Shown in pieces: positions 49,516 through 59,197 of a stretch of DNA of 64,000 bases (positions within the stretch are counted from its first letter, which is position 1; every line of letters starts with the position of its first letter). The notes below the pieces were generated by a model, which was not told where the DNA came from, did no database searches, and saw only the letters and a list, made by a program, of their open reading frames with translations. The stretch covers positions 17,982-81,981 of the forward strand of contig QIKV01000124.1 in assembly GCA_003233115.1 (NCBI GenBank). Reading direction: 5' to 3'. The stretch is from Oceanospirillales bacterium. Its GTDB lineage: Bacteria; Pseudomonadota; Gammaproteobacteria; Xanthomonadales; SZUA-36. Position numbers and translations under genes: made by a program.

Positions 49516-50773
49516 GCCTACGCCGGCCAGGCCCAACATACTGTTATTGATGTCAGGTTCAATTGCCTGCGCCAAAGCGACCGCGCTGATTTCTGAGTGG
49601 ACAAAACGGGGTCACAAGGTGCGTGTTGCCTGCACCCGCAGCGTGGCTGAATTTGTAGGTGCTGCCACCTTGCAGGGGCTGGGTGCCGAAGTGGTATTCG
49701 ATAATGTATTCACGCCCGGACAGGTCATGGAGCATATTTCGCTGGGCAGGTGGGCCGATATCGTGATTGCAGCACCTGCGACCTCTAACCTCATCAACAA
49801 GCTGTCAACCGGCATTGCCGATGATGCCGTCAGCACCGTGTGGCAGGCAGCTTACGGGCAGGGCAAGCCGATGGTCATTGTGCCGGCAATGAATACGCGC
49901 ATGTGGCGCTATCCGGCGACCCAGGAAAGTATCAACCGGCTGAAACAATGGGGGATCCACGTCCTGCCGGTCGGCAAAGGCAAACTGGCTTGTGGAGAAC
50001 ACGGCGAAGGCCGACTGCCTGAGCCGCTTGAAATACTGCAGATGGTCGACCGTTTGCTGACTTTTGACCCATCGACAAACGGTCAGCGAATCCTGATTAC
50101 AGCGGGTGGCACGCGGGAGCGTATCGACTCGGTTCGTTATATCGGCAATATGAGTAGCGGTCGCACCGCATCACGCCTGGCGGAGGAACTGACCGCTGCC
50201 GGACATGCAGTGACATGGCTGGGTGCTGAAGATGCAGTCCGGCCTGGCCCGGTAGCCAGGCTCGAGTCCTATTACAGCTTTGCTGACCTGGAGACCCGTC
50301 TGCAGGCGTTGCTCGGGTCTGGCGGATACGATGTGGTCATTCATGCCGCCGCAGTCAGTGATTTCAGCGTGGCCCGGGTCGAATCTGCCGGGCATGGGAC
50401 ACTGGAGCATGGCGGAGAGAAATTACCCTCTGAATGTGGTCTGATTTTGCATTTAAAACCCAACCCGAAGTTACTGGACAGTCTGAAGACCTGGTCTGGA
50501 AATCCGGCATTGCGGGTAATAGGGTTCAAGCTGACCGATAGCAAAGACCCACAGCAGCGCATGGCAGCGGTCAAAAAACAGTTCGATAGTTCAGCGGTTG
50601 ATGCGGTTGTACATAATGATTTAGCAGAGATAAGCCAGACATCTCATCCGTTCTATCTATACACGTCGTCACTGCAACCGGTGCATTGCGCGGACAGCGA
50701 TGTATTGGCCAGGAAAATCAATGAACTCTTGGCAAAGCGCTGGCGGGAGCAGCCTGATGAAGTTCTGCCTTGA
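49502..50773 (+). CDS. coaBC: Bifunctional phosphopantothenoylcysteine decarboxylase/phosphopantothenate--cysteine ligase
   Basis: [71 protein letters not shown]. Confidence 0.96.
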   Translation: MSSSEPTPARPNILLLMSGSIACAKATALISEWTKRGHKVRVACTRSVAEFVGAATLQGLGAEVVFDNVFTPGQVMEHISLGRWADIVIAAPATSNLINKLSTGIADDAVSTVWQAAYGQGKPMVIVPAMNTRMWRYPATQESINRLKQWGIHVLPVGKGKLACGEHGEGRLPEPLEILQMVDRLLTFDPSTNGQRILITAGGTRERIDSVRYIGNMSSGRTASRLAEELTAAGHAVTWLGAEDAVRPGPVARLESYYSFADLETRLQALLGSGGYDVVIHAAAVSDFSVARVESAGHGTLEHGGEKLPSECGLILHLKPNPKLLDSLKTWSGNPALRVIGFKLTDSKDPQQRMAAVKKQFDSSAVDAVVHNDLAEISQTSHPFYLYTSSLQPVHCADSDVLARKINELLAKRWREQPDEVLP

Positions 50774-51542
50774 TATAGGCAACAGCCATATTTATGGTGG
50801 CGTGTACGAGTCAGGTCACGCCTTGCTGACCTTTCGGAAGTCATCAAAAATGGGCTCTTCTTCAGACGAATTCGGTTTGTTTTTTCGTGCCGTATTGCGG
50901 GAAAATGGCCTCGACCCCAATCAGGTTAGCCACATTGCGTTATGTTCCGTGGTGCCGGAGATGGTTTATCCGTTGGCTGCTGCCTGTCAGAAATACTTTG
51001 ATATACGACCTTTTATCCTGCAAGCCGGGGTTAAAACCGGCCTGAAGATTCAATACAGAAACCCGCTGGAGGTTGGTACCGACCGCATTGCCAATGCCAT
51101 TGCGGGTATCGGCTTATTCCCCAATGAAAACCTGATTATTGTCGACCTCGGAACGGCTACTACGCTGTGCGCCATCGGTAAAGAACGTACCTACATGGGC
51201 GGGGTTATCCTGCCTGGATTGAGAATGTCGATGCAGGCGCTTGAGAGTGGCACATCAAAACTGGGTTCGGTTGAAATCATGCGCAAGGAAATCTGCCTTG
51301 GCCGGACCACGGCCGACAGTATTCAATCGGGCTTGTTTTTTGGCCACCTGGGTGCACTGCAGGAAATTATGCAGCGCATCAGGCTGGAAGAGTTCTCCGG
51401 GCAACACCCCAAGGTGATTGCTACCGGTGGTTTTGCGGCCCTGTTTGAAAACGCCAGCCTGTTTGACCGGGTGGTCCCGGACCTGGTGTTGCATGGCTTG
51501 CTGGCTGCGTTGAAATTGAATACCGTGGGGCAGGAGATCTGA
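50757..51542 (+). CDS. coaX: Type III pantothenate kinase
   Basis: [55 protein letters not shown]. Confidence 0.95.
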   Translation: MKFCLDIGNSHIYGGVYESGHALLTFRKSSKMGSSSDEFGLFFRAVLRENGLDPNQVSHIALCSVVPEMVYPLAAACQKYFDIRPFILQAGVKTGLKIQYRNPLEVGTDRIANAIAGIGLFPNENLIIVDLGTATTLCAIGKERTYMGGVILPGLRMSMQALESGTSKLGSVEIMRKEICLGRTTADSIQSGLFFGHLGALQEIMQRIRLEEFSGQHPKVIATGGFAALFENASLFDRVVPDLVLHGLLAALKLNTVGQEI

Positions 51543-51602
51543 GCTACCGGTGTGCTGTCAACCCTGTAAAGTGAGATCGGTGGTTCGCAGACTGCGGCGG
51601 CT

Positions 51603-52250
51603 TCATTCTTTTCCGGGCTTGCCGCTGTTCCCGCCTTCAGGCCTGTTGTCGGAGTTGTTGTCCCGTTGCTGGCTGACCCCGCCGGTTAGTACCAACCGCA
51701 TTGCCGTTTCAAAGGGAATATCCAGTGGGGTAAGTGCGCTGCGCGGTAAAAACAGCGTATATCCACCAATCTGGTAGCTCATCGGCATATATACGGCGAC
51801 CGGGTCCTCAGCCGTCGGGGTAAAAGGCAGATCGTCAAATTGTTCGCGTGTGACAAAGCCGATTAACTGGAAAGACTGGCCCGGCAACTGCACCATCACG
51901 ACCTTGCTCATCTTGCTGTCTTTAGCCGGACTCAGGTAGCCGATAAAGTCCTTGATGGCGGTGTAGATGGTTTTGACCAGCGGCAGACGGTTTAATATTG
52001 TTTCCCCAAGGTTAAACAATTTCTGGAAAATAAGAACATGGGACAGCAGGCCAATCAGGATCACCAGTGCCAGGCCGGATGCCAGTCCCATGCCGGGCAC
52101 ATACCAGCCTGCGGGCAGGGTGAATTTCAATATTGAGCCCATCAGGCGTTCGGCGCCGGCGGCCATCCACCACAAAATGGCCAGTGTCAGGGTAATTGGT
52201 ATGACAACAGCCAGACCCTTCAGGAATAATTTACCCAGTGTATTCATCAT
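51603..52250 (-). CDS. DUF502 membrane protein
   Basis: GKLFLKGLAVVIPITLTLAILWW, VKTIYTAIKDFIGYLSP, PTAEDPVAVYMPMSYQIGGYTLFLPRSALTPLDIPFETAMRLVLTGG. Confidence 0.92.
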   Translation of the reverse strand: MMNTLGKLFLKGLAVVIPITLTLAILWWMAAGAERLMGSILKFTLPAGWYVPGMGLASGLALVILIGLLSHVLIFQKLFNLGETILNRLPLVKTIYTAIKDFIGYLSPAKDSKMSKVVMVQLPGQSFQLIGFVTREQFDDLPFTPTAEDPVAVYMPMSYQIGGYTLFLPRSALTPLDIPFETAMRLVLTGGVSQQRDNNSDNRPEGGNSGKPGKE

Positions 52251-52285
52251 GTCCGTTATTGGCCTGTAAAGGGTGACCCCCCATG

Positions 52286-53539
52286 CTATGCGAATAAGCC
52301 ATGCAGATACCAGCCCGGGTGGGGTTTGTATTCATGGAAGGCCCACAGCGTGCTGCCGACCGGGTTCCGCACGACAAAATAATCCCTGCGGCAATCTTTA
52401 CCGTCCCACCAACCGGACTCTATGCGCTCCGGGCCTGCCAGTATGCGGTATTTATCAATTCGGCAGCGCTTTGGCTCGGGCAACAGCCAGACCGGTCGCC
52501 GGGGCAATGTGGCGTAAGCCGTCGGCTCATCCAATTCCCGTAGTGACCAGCTATATTCCGGCCGGTGGTCCTGGTGGCACTTGAGTCCTTTAACAGAGCC
52601 CATGCCCAGGCGGGCCTGCAAACGCTCAACGACATGCTTGTCTGCGGCTGTAGATAAGCCATCTGTTGCAGGCAATAAGCCTTGCTGGACGACCATGTAA
52701 GGCAGGAAACAGGGCGCCTCTAAATGGATGTGGCATACCGGGCAGGGCAGTTGCAGGCGTTCCAGGCGCTCACGCAACAGCATCATCAGATGGGATTCAG
52801 AGCGCGTAGACCGTTGCAGGTACAGGCTGATGGTTTGGGTGCCGCCATCAGATTGTAGCCGGACCTCAAAACCCTGTATGCCACGGTCACGGGTACGCAA
52901 TACGCCGCATAGTTCCTGGACCAGCCGTTTAAGCGGGAAGACCAGACCCTGCGTATGGGTTGTTTCCGGTATATCAAGGCCGGCTGAGAAGTTGTCTGGT
53001 GGACAAAAGGTCTTACAGGGGTCCGGTCGCTGGCCCAGCAGGCGGTCAAGATAGTCGTTTACCGCCGGCCCCAGCCGTCTTGCCAGTGCCTTGCGCGGCA
53101 ACCGGAAAATGTCAGCAGCAGTGCGAAAGCCTGCCTTTTGCAAGGCCTGTATTTGCAATGTTTGCAGGTACAGGCAGTCGATACCGAGCGAACCGATGGT
53201 GTTGCGAATATCACTGCCTGTGCGAATGTGTAAGCCGTGCCGGGCGGCCAGGTGAGCAGCCTCCGGTGTGGGTGCAATACCGCTGGCGGGTCGGTGGCCC
53301 AGTGCTTTCAGCCCGCTACGGATGTGCGCGGCCATGGTCTCGGCATCGCCAAACAAGCTTCGGCTGGCAGCCACTTCCAGCAACAGTCCGTTGCGTTGTG
53401 GCGCAATGCAGACCTGGCTGCTGTACTGGTAACACCAGCCGGCGAGGCGCTCAAGGCATTGCCGATCATCTTCTGCCAATTGCGGAAAATGTAAAGCCAG
53501 CCATTGGGCCGGTCTTTTACTGTTTGTATTTGCGACCAT
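52286..53539 (-). CDS. imuB: ImuB-like Y-family DNA polymerase homologue
   Basis: QWLALHFPQLAED, CYQYSSQVCIAPQRNGLLLEVAASRSLFG, Y-family HhH/little-finger-like segments, C-terminal RRDYFVVRNPVGSTLWAFHEY...WYLHGLFA. Confidence 0.92.
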   Translation of the reverse strand: MVANTNSKRPAQWLALHFPQLAEDDRQCLERLAGWCYQYSSQVCIAPQRNGLLLEVAASRSLFGDAETMAAHIRSGLKALGHRPASGIAPTPEAAHLAARHGLHIRTGSDIRNTIGSLGIDCLYLQTLQIQALQKAGFRTAADIFRLPRKALARRLGPAVNDYLDRLLGQRPDPCKTFCPPDNFSAGLDIPETTHTQGLVFPLKRLVQELCGVLRTRDRGIQGFEVRLQSDGGTQTISLYLQRSTRSESHLMMLLRERLERLQLPCPVCHIHLEAPCFLPYMVVQQGLLPATDGLSTAADKHVVERLQARLGMGSVKGLKCHQDHRPEYSWSLRELDEPTAYATLPRRPVWLLPEPKRCRIDKYRILAGPERIESGWWDGKDCRRDYFVVRNPVGSTLWAFHEYKPHPGWYLHGLFA

Positions 53540-53664
53540 GAAAGCAGTTTGCCAGCAGCAGTTCTCCATTCATGAGAATGGAAATATAAAGGATGCTTAT
53601 CAGTTTACTGTATCACGGCTTGTGGATGGCTTCGAATCATCGCCCCTTGATCGCACGATCCGTA

Positions 53665-53686
53665 GGGTGGGCATTCATGCCCACCA
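53665..53686. repeat. Short GTGGGCAT hairpin, possible extragenic repeat/terminator
   Basis: cgtaGGGTGGGCATtcATGCCCACCattttgtc; 9-bp perfect stem. Confidence 0.5.
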
Positions 53687-53701
53687 TTTTGTCAGGCCAA
53701 C

Positions 53702-54652
53702 TCAACTCTCAGTCGCACGCCGCCTCAACCACAATGTACCACCAAGAAATACAGCGGCGATCGCCAGGCCGATCAACATATCGGTTGAGAAGAGCCGGTC
53801 AAACATGTTGGCGACGGTAACCTGGTGGTCATAGTCGCTGGTGATCGGTATACCCAGCGCTGCCCCGAAGTTATCGCTGCCATGGTTGCTGGCGGACAGG
53901 ATCAGCGGGCTGTTGGCAAACCAATGGCCCAAAAGTCCGAACAGGTTATCACTCAGGGTGAAGGTCTGTAGAAAATTAACCCACAGTTCAAGTACACCCA
54001 GTATTACGGGTGGCAGGACTGCGAACAACAGCGGTATACGCGGCGCGAACGCGGATACCAGCATCAGCCAGGCATACATGGGCAGGGCCCAGATGGATTG
54101 AGCCAGATAGCTCAGCAAGACGATGCTCCAGGCCTTGAACGGGTTGCCCAGGCTGAGAAGTAGCGTCCACGGGTTTTCCCCCAACGCCATGATAACCACG
54201 GAAAACAGCAGCATGATGACGATATGGGTGATGACGTAAATGATCCAGAAAATGATGGGCGCCACGACCATGGCTGCCAGCAGTTTTGAGCCAAGCGTCA
54301 GTGTGTCCGAGGCCGGGAGTGACTTCCAGAACAGGATGCTGCGGTCCTTGCGGTCGTCGTATAAAGAACCCAGCAGATAGAAAAATACCACGAAGGCCAG
54401 CACGGTTGAGAAAATTACCGACATTTCCAGGCTCGACTGGTACAGGAATCTGGCGCGCAGACCGGTATCCTGTTGCGCAATAAAATGCAGAAATTCCTTT
54501 AATGACTGAAATTCATTGTCAAAGTGATTGAATGTGATCAGGAACATCAGCATGGCTGCCAGGAAGATTCCCCCGATCACCAGTGGTGTGGTCCGGAAGG
54601 CACCCTTGTTTTCCCAGAATTCACGTTTTACCAATGCCATTAAGCGGTTCAT
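53702..54652 (-). CDS. ABC transporter permease (ABC-2 type)
   Basis: MNRLMALVKREFWENKGAF N-terminus, multiple TM, LGSLYDDRKDRSILFWKSLPASD. Confidence 0.86.
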   Translation of the reverse strand: MNRLMALVKREFWENKGAFRTTPLVIGGIFLAAMLMFLITFNHFDNEFQSLKEFLHFIAQQDTGLRARFLYQSSLEMSVIFSTVLAFVVFFYLLGSLYDDRKDRSILFWKSLPASDTLTLGSKLLAAMVVAPIIFWIIYVITHIVIMLLFSVVIMALGENPWTLLLSLGNPFKAWSIVLLSYLAQSIWALPMYAWLMLVSAFAPRIPLLFAVLPPVILGVLELWVNFLQTFTLSDNLFGLLGHWFANSPLILSASNHGSDNFGAALGIPITSDYDHQVTVANMFDRLFSTDMLIGLAIAAVFLGGTLWLRRRATES

Positions 54653-55506
54653 GATTCAGCTCCGTTCATGATGGCGACGAACAGATCGGCAACGTTGGGC
54701 GTACGGACTTCTCCCAGCGCTTCGAGTTGCTCACGGTGTGCGTTCCGGAACAGGAAAATATGCCGGCCAAAAAGCTCACGCTCATTCATGGGTTGCAATG
54801 CACGCACTGTGCCTGCTTTGCCTGGCGGAACCATCAACTCGATATAACTTTGCTGTATATCTTCCATACTGCTGTTGAGCACTATGCGGCCATCCTGGAT
54901 AAATATCAGGTCACTGAGAATGTGCTCAATCTCTTCAACCTGGTGGGTGGTGATCAGGATGGTGCGTTGCGCGTCGAAGTAGTCGTTTAACAGGTTGGTA
55001 TAAAACTGCTTACGGAAAAGAATATCCAGGCCCAGGGTAGGCTCATCAAGTACCAGCAGTTTGACGTTGATCGACATGACGATAGCCAGATGCAACTGCG
55101 CCACCATGCCCTTGGAAAGCTGTTTGACCCTCTGGTTCAGTGTGACCTTGGTAGAAGACAGGTAGTGCAGGCATTTTTTGCGGGAAAATTTAGGGTGTAT
55201 GTTCTCGGTTACTTCAATCAATTGCCATACCCGGATCCAGCGGGGCAGCACGGCCACGTCAGCAATGAAACAGACTTCCTCCATCAATGCTGCCCGGTCC
55301 CTGGCGGGGCTTTTATCCAGAACACTCAAGCTCCCTTCATAGGTAGCCAGTCCGAGGATGGCTTTCAGGGCAGAGGTTTTTCCGGCGCCGTTCGGGCCGA
55401 TCAGGCCGACGATACGGCCTGCCGGGATTTGCAGGTCGATATTGTCAACGGCAATGGTGCTTTTGTAGCGCTTGGTGAGACCGTGCGCTTCAATGACGTA
55501 GTTCAT
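54649..55506 (-). CDS. ABC transporter ATP-binding protein
   Basis: LIGPNGAGKTSALKAILGLA, VLDEPTLGLD, TTHQVEEIEH. Confidence 0.93.
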   Translation of the reverse strand: MNYVIEAHGLTKRYKSTIAVDNIDLQIPAGRIVGLIGPNGAGKTSALKAILGLATYEGSLSVLDKSPARDRAALMEEVCFIADVAVLPRWIRVWQLIEVTENIHPKFSRKKCLHYLSSTKVTLNQRVKQLSKGMVAQLHLAIVMSINVKLLVLDEPTLGLDILFRKQFYTNLLNDYFDAQRTILITTHQVEEIEHILSDLIFIQDGRIVLNSSMEDIQQSYIELMVPPGKAGTVRALQPMNERELFGRHIFLFRNAHREQLEALGEVRTPNVADLFVAIMNGAES

Positions 55507-55877
55507 CAGGACTTATCCTTTTTATCTGCAGCAGACTGAAGCAGCCTGGAAAGATCCAGACCCAGTTGCCCGATGCGATTGACCATTGCAGGCCATTCTT
55601 CAGTGAGGAATTTTTGACGTTCACTTTCCATCAGTTGTTGCCGCGCACCGGCACACACAAACATGCCGAGGCCACGGCGTTTCTCGACCAGTCCATCATC
55701 AACCAGCGTCTGGTAGGATTTAGATACCGTGATGGGATTCAACTGGAATTCAGCTGCTACTGTCCGCACCGAGGGCAGGGTATCGCCTTCTGCCAATGTG
55801 CCATCGAGGATCATAGCGATGGTGCGCTCTTTCAGTTGCCAATAGATGGGTTGGCTGTCATTCCACTGGGCTGTCAT
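55506..55877 (-). CDS. GntR family transcriptional regulator (YtrA-like)
   Basis: PIYWQLKERTIAMILDGTLAEGDTLPSVRTVAAEFQLNPITVSKSYQTLVDDGLVEKRRGLGMFV wHTH. Confidence 0.93.
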   Translation of the reverse strand: MTAQWNDSQPIYWQLKERTIAMILDGTLAEGDTLPSVRTVAAEFQLNPITVSKSYQTLVDDGLVEKRRGLGMFVCAGARQQLMESERQKFLTEEWPAMVNRIGQLGLDLSRLLQSAADKKDKS

Positions 55878-55894
55878 AGCAGGATCTGGTCTGC

Positions 55895-56137
55895 TTATCC
55901 ACGCCGGAACAGCAGGAATCCCAGGTTCAGGCCGCTGCGTTTCTGTTCAAGGGTATCATCTGCCCCGGCACTGTCAGGACTTTCTGCCTGGACTGAAGGG
56001 GTGCTACCCGCACTGGATGAGTGCATTCCCGAGTCGGAGTTAAAGCCCCCGACACTGCTGGCCAACAACAGTATGGCAGCAGCTACCGCCAGCCCGTTGG
56101 GAACATGAAATCTGTGGTGTCGTAATAAATTCAGCAT
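55895..56137 (-). CDS. Small hypothetical protein with one hydrophobic segment
   Basis: MLNLLRHHRFHVPNGLAVAAAILLLASSVGGF...; upstream in same orientation as GntR/ABC genes. Confidence 0.5.
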   Translation of the reverse strand: MLNLLRHHRFHVPNGLAVAAAILLLASSVGGFNSDSGMHSSSAGSTPSVQAESPDSAGADDTLEQKRSGLNLGFLLFRRG

Positions 56138-56216
56138 CGTGCCTCTCATCAAAATGGTTATTGATTGGTGTTGTAGTGAAGTATAACACTATAAATATAA
56201 ATTGCAAACACCAGTT

Positions 56217-57650
56217 TCAATATGTCCGGCGCCGAACAGATGCTGGTGGCTCCTGGCGGCGCTTTGTACCCGTCCAGGCGAGGGCGAGGGCAACCAGCAG
56301 CGGGATATAACGCTCCGCGATATCACCGGGAGTTTCGGTAGCCCAGCTAATCAGCACGGTCAATATGAACCCCGAAGACATGGCGGCAATCCGCCAACCG
56401 GGCCTGACCGGGCCGCGCCACAGCGTAATGATGAGCAACGGGCCAAAGGCTGCCGCCAGTGCCTGCCAGGCAAACAGGACGCGGCTGAAGATGGCTGCCG
56501 GTGAAAAAATGGCCAGCGCAATCGCGGCCACGCCGATGATTAGCACGACCCAGCGCGCCTGTCGCAGGCTTTCACGGGTAGCGGCTCTGCCATTGCGCAG
56601 ATCGTGGCTGACGCTCGATGCAGCGACCAGCAACTGGCTGTCGGCAGTGGACATGATCGCTGACAATATGACAGAAACAGTGATACCCGCGAATACGGAT
56701 GGCAGTAACTGCCTGGCCAGTTCAAACAATACCTGCTCGCTGTTGCCCAGCGAGGTCATCAGAACCCGTCCGCTCCAGCCCAGAATGACCATGCCGGTGT
56801 ATATGACCATTGCCCAGCTAATCGCCAGTAACCGCGCAGTCGGGATCGCCGCTTGCTTTTCGATGGCCATAAAGCGGTTAACCACATGGGGCTGGCCGGG
56901 ATAGCCGAGGCCTATGCCGGCCAGACCGATAACAAAACCAATGCCGGCGGCCGTGCTTTCCTGGCGTGTCCACAACATGGATGTGGAAATACCGTCTGTA
57001 TCAAGGCTGGCTAACAATACACCCGGGCCACCAATAGCAATCAGTGCGATCAGCGGTAATACCACCGCGCTGGCCGCCATCAAAATACCCTGCAGGCTGT
57101 CAGTGATGCTGGCGGCCCAGAATCCACCCAGCATGACGTAGGCCAGCACAATAGCAGCACCGAGCACGATGGCGGCTGCCGGATTCATATCGAGTGCACT
57201 GGCGAAAGTGTGGCCAGCGGCCTGAAACTGGGCCGCAATATAGAAAGTAAATGAAAACAGGATCACGGCTGCACCGATCCGCATGATGGTCTTGCGGGCG
57301 GGATCATTGCGTGGGCCGGCCAGAAATTCGGTCAGCGTCAAGGCGTGGTTATCCCGACTTTGCTGCCACAACCGGGGTGCGACCCAGAACCAGTTGATGA
57401 AGAAACCCAGCAGGGTCGAAGGGATCAGCCAGATAGCCGGCAGCCCCCAGGCATAGGCTGCACCTGAAACGCCCAGCAGGCTCCAGGCTGAAGATGAACT
57501 GGCAGAGGCGCTCAAGGCTGCGACAACCGCACCCAGTTTGCGCCCACCGAGATAAAAATCTTCGTTATCTTCTGTGCGCTTGCTTGCCCACCAGCCAATA
57601 CTGAGCAATAGCAACTGGTAAAAGACCAATGTGGCAATGAGGTAATTCAT
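56217..57650 (-). CDS. Sodium:solute symporter (PutP family)
   Basis: Polytopic; WWASKRTEDNEDFYLGGRKLGAVVAALSASASSSSAWSLLGVSGAAYAWG, AIMSTADSQLLVAASSVSHDL. Confidence 0.93.
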   Translation of the reverse strand: MNYLIATLVFYQLLLLSIGWWASKRTEDNEDFYLGGRKLGAVVAALSASASSSSAWSLLGVSGAAYAWGLPAIWLIPSTLLGFFINWFWVAPRLWQQSRDNHALTLTEFLAGPRNDPARKTIMRIGAAVILFSFTFYIAAQFQAAGHTFASALDMNPAAAIVLGAAIVLAYVMLGGFWAASITDSLQGILMAASAVVLPLIALIAIGGPGVLLASLDTDGISTSMLWTRQESTAAGIGFVIGLAGIGLGYPGQPHVVNRFMAIEKQAAIPTARLLAISWAMVIYTGMVILGWSGRVLMTSLGNSEQVLFELARQLLPSVFAGITVSVILSAIMSTADSQLLVAASSVSHDLRNGRAATRESLRQARWVVLIIGVAAIALAIFSPAAIFSRVLFAWQALAAAFGPLLIITLWRGPVRPGWRIAAMSSGFILTVLISWATETPGDIAERYIPLLVALALAWTGTKRRQEPPASVRRRTY

Positions 57651-57742
57651 TGGATAAATCATAACCCAGTGGAACATTTTGTTTGCGCATGGGGTCGGAT
57701 ATGTGGACAATTCGCTATCTATCTTACAAGGAGTAATACAGG

Positions 57743-58435
57743 ATGAATTCCATCAAACGCTGTGGCTTGCTTTTGGCCGTCACCGCATTTTCAATGAATG
57801 CATGGGCTATTGAATTGAAGACAGACGAGCAGAAACTGGGCTACATAATAGGTATGGACATCGGCAAATCGCTGCGTCAGCAGGGTGCCGAGGTAGATCT
57901 TGAATCACTCACTGCTGCCATTCGAGCAACCTATCTGGACGAAAAACTGGCAATGACAGATGAAGAGGCCAATACCGTTCGGCAGGCCTACGTTGACAAA
58001 AGGAAAGCTGCCCAGCAGGCCGAGTCTGCAGCCGCCGGTCAGGGAAACCTCATTGAGGGCCAGAAGTTTCTTGCCGAGAACAAGCTCAAAGAAGGTGTAA
58101 AGACCACCGCCAGCGGTCTTCAGTACAGGGTACTGACCATGGGTGATGGGCCTCGGCCAGTAGCTACAGATACCGTCAAGGTCAACTACCGCGGGACGCT
58201 GCTCAACGGTACGGAATTCGACAGTTCCTATGCCCGTAAGGAGCCTATTTCCTTTGCCCTGGACCGGGTAATCCCGGGCTGGACAGAAGGCATGCAACTG
58301 ATGCCGGTGGGTAGCAAGTTCCTCTTCTACATCGCACCGGGGCTGGCCTATGGCGAAAGTGGAGGCGGCCCGATCCCACCCAATTCAACCCTGGTGTTTG
58401 AGGTTGAGCTGCTGGCTATCGAAGATCAGAAATAG
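57743..58435 (+). CDS. FKBP-type peptidyl-prolyl cis-trans isomerase (Mip/FkpA-like)
   Basis: Signal peptide; GYIIGMDIGKSLRQQG; VKVNYRGTLLNGTEFDSSYARKEPISFALDRVIPGWTEGMQLMPVGSKFLFYI. Confidence 0.95.
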   Translation: MNSIKRCGLLLAVTAFSMNAWAIELKTDEQKLGYIIGMDIGKSLRQQGAEVDLESLTAAIRATYLDEKLAMTDEEANTVRQAYVDKRKAAQQAESAAAGQGNLIEGQKFLAENKLKEGVKTTASGLQYRVLTMGDGPRPVATDTVKVNYRGTLLNGTEFDSSYARKEPISFALDRVIPGWTEGMQLMPVGSKFLFYIAPGLAYGESGGGPIPPNSTLVFEVELLAIEDQK

Positions 58436-58591
58436 CGTACGCCCAGTGGTAAAGTAAGTACCGATTACCCATGTTGTGATCAATGGTGCGGCCGGAATTG
58501 TTTCCAGGGGATTATTCTTTTGTGCCCTGGGATGCCGACGGTTCCGGTTGCGCCACCTTTCCTGAACCCTGGGCAGAACCCGGTAGCACGC

Positions 58592-59116
58592 ATGAGTGAC
58601 AGCCTGAAAGACCAACTGCGTGCCCTTGGCTTGGCCACGGGGAAAACCGGTTACAAGCATACCAAGCCGCACAGTGCCAGCAAGAAAGCTGCCGGGACCA
58701 AAGGCAGCGAGGATATATCCCTGAACCAGGCATACCGGATGCGCGACCGGCAGGAACGGCAGCAGCAAGAGCGGGCCAGTGCCCGCAAGCGCGAACAGGA
58801 ACGCCAGCGCAAGGAGGTTAACCGGAAGGTCCGCTCCCTTGTCAAGGTGAATGCAGTCCGTGATGAAGCGGCTGATCGCAAGCGGAACTTTCTCTACAAG
58901 GGCCGTATTCGCAGTGTATTGGCAACTGCTGAACAACTCCGGGAGATCAATACCGGCAAGCTGGGTGTGGTATATCTGAGTGGTAGCTATCACCTGATGT
59001 CAGCGGAGAAAGTAGCAGAAGTGCGCCAGTTTGCCCCTGATCACGTACCCGACCTGCAAGGCGCAGATGGTGTGGGAGAAGAAGATCACCCGGTGCCGGA
59101 TGACTTGATCTGGTAG
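58592..59116 (+). CDS. DUF2058 (YaiL-like) protein
   Basis: MSDSLKDQLRALGLATGK..., basic coiled region, YLSGSYHLMSAEKVAEVRQFAPDHV. Confidence 0.85.
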   Translation: MSDSLKDQLRALGLATGKTGYKHTKPHSASKKAAGTKGSEDISLNQAYRMRDRQERQQQERASARKREQERQRKEVNRKVRSLVKVNAVRDEAADRKRNFLYKGRIRSVLATAEQLREINTGKLGVVYLSGSYHLMSAEKVAEVRQFAPDHVPDLQGADGVGEEDHPVPDDLIW

Positions 59117-59197
59117 GGCGCGACAGCGTTGTGCGGTCAAATCCGGAAAAGTGTTGCCAGCTTAAATTCGAATACCGGTATCAGGACGCCCTTGCTT

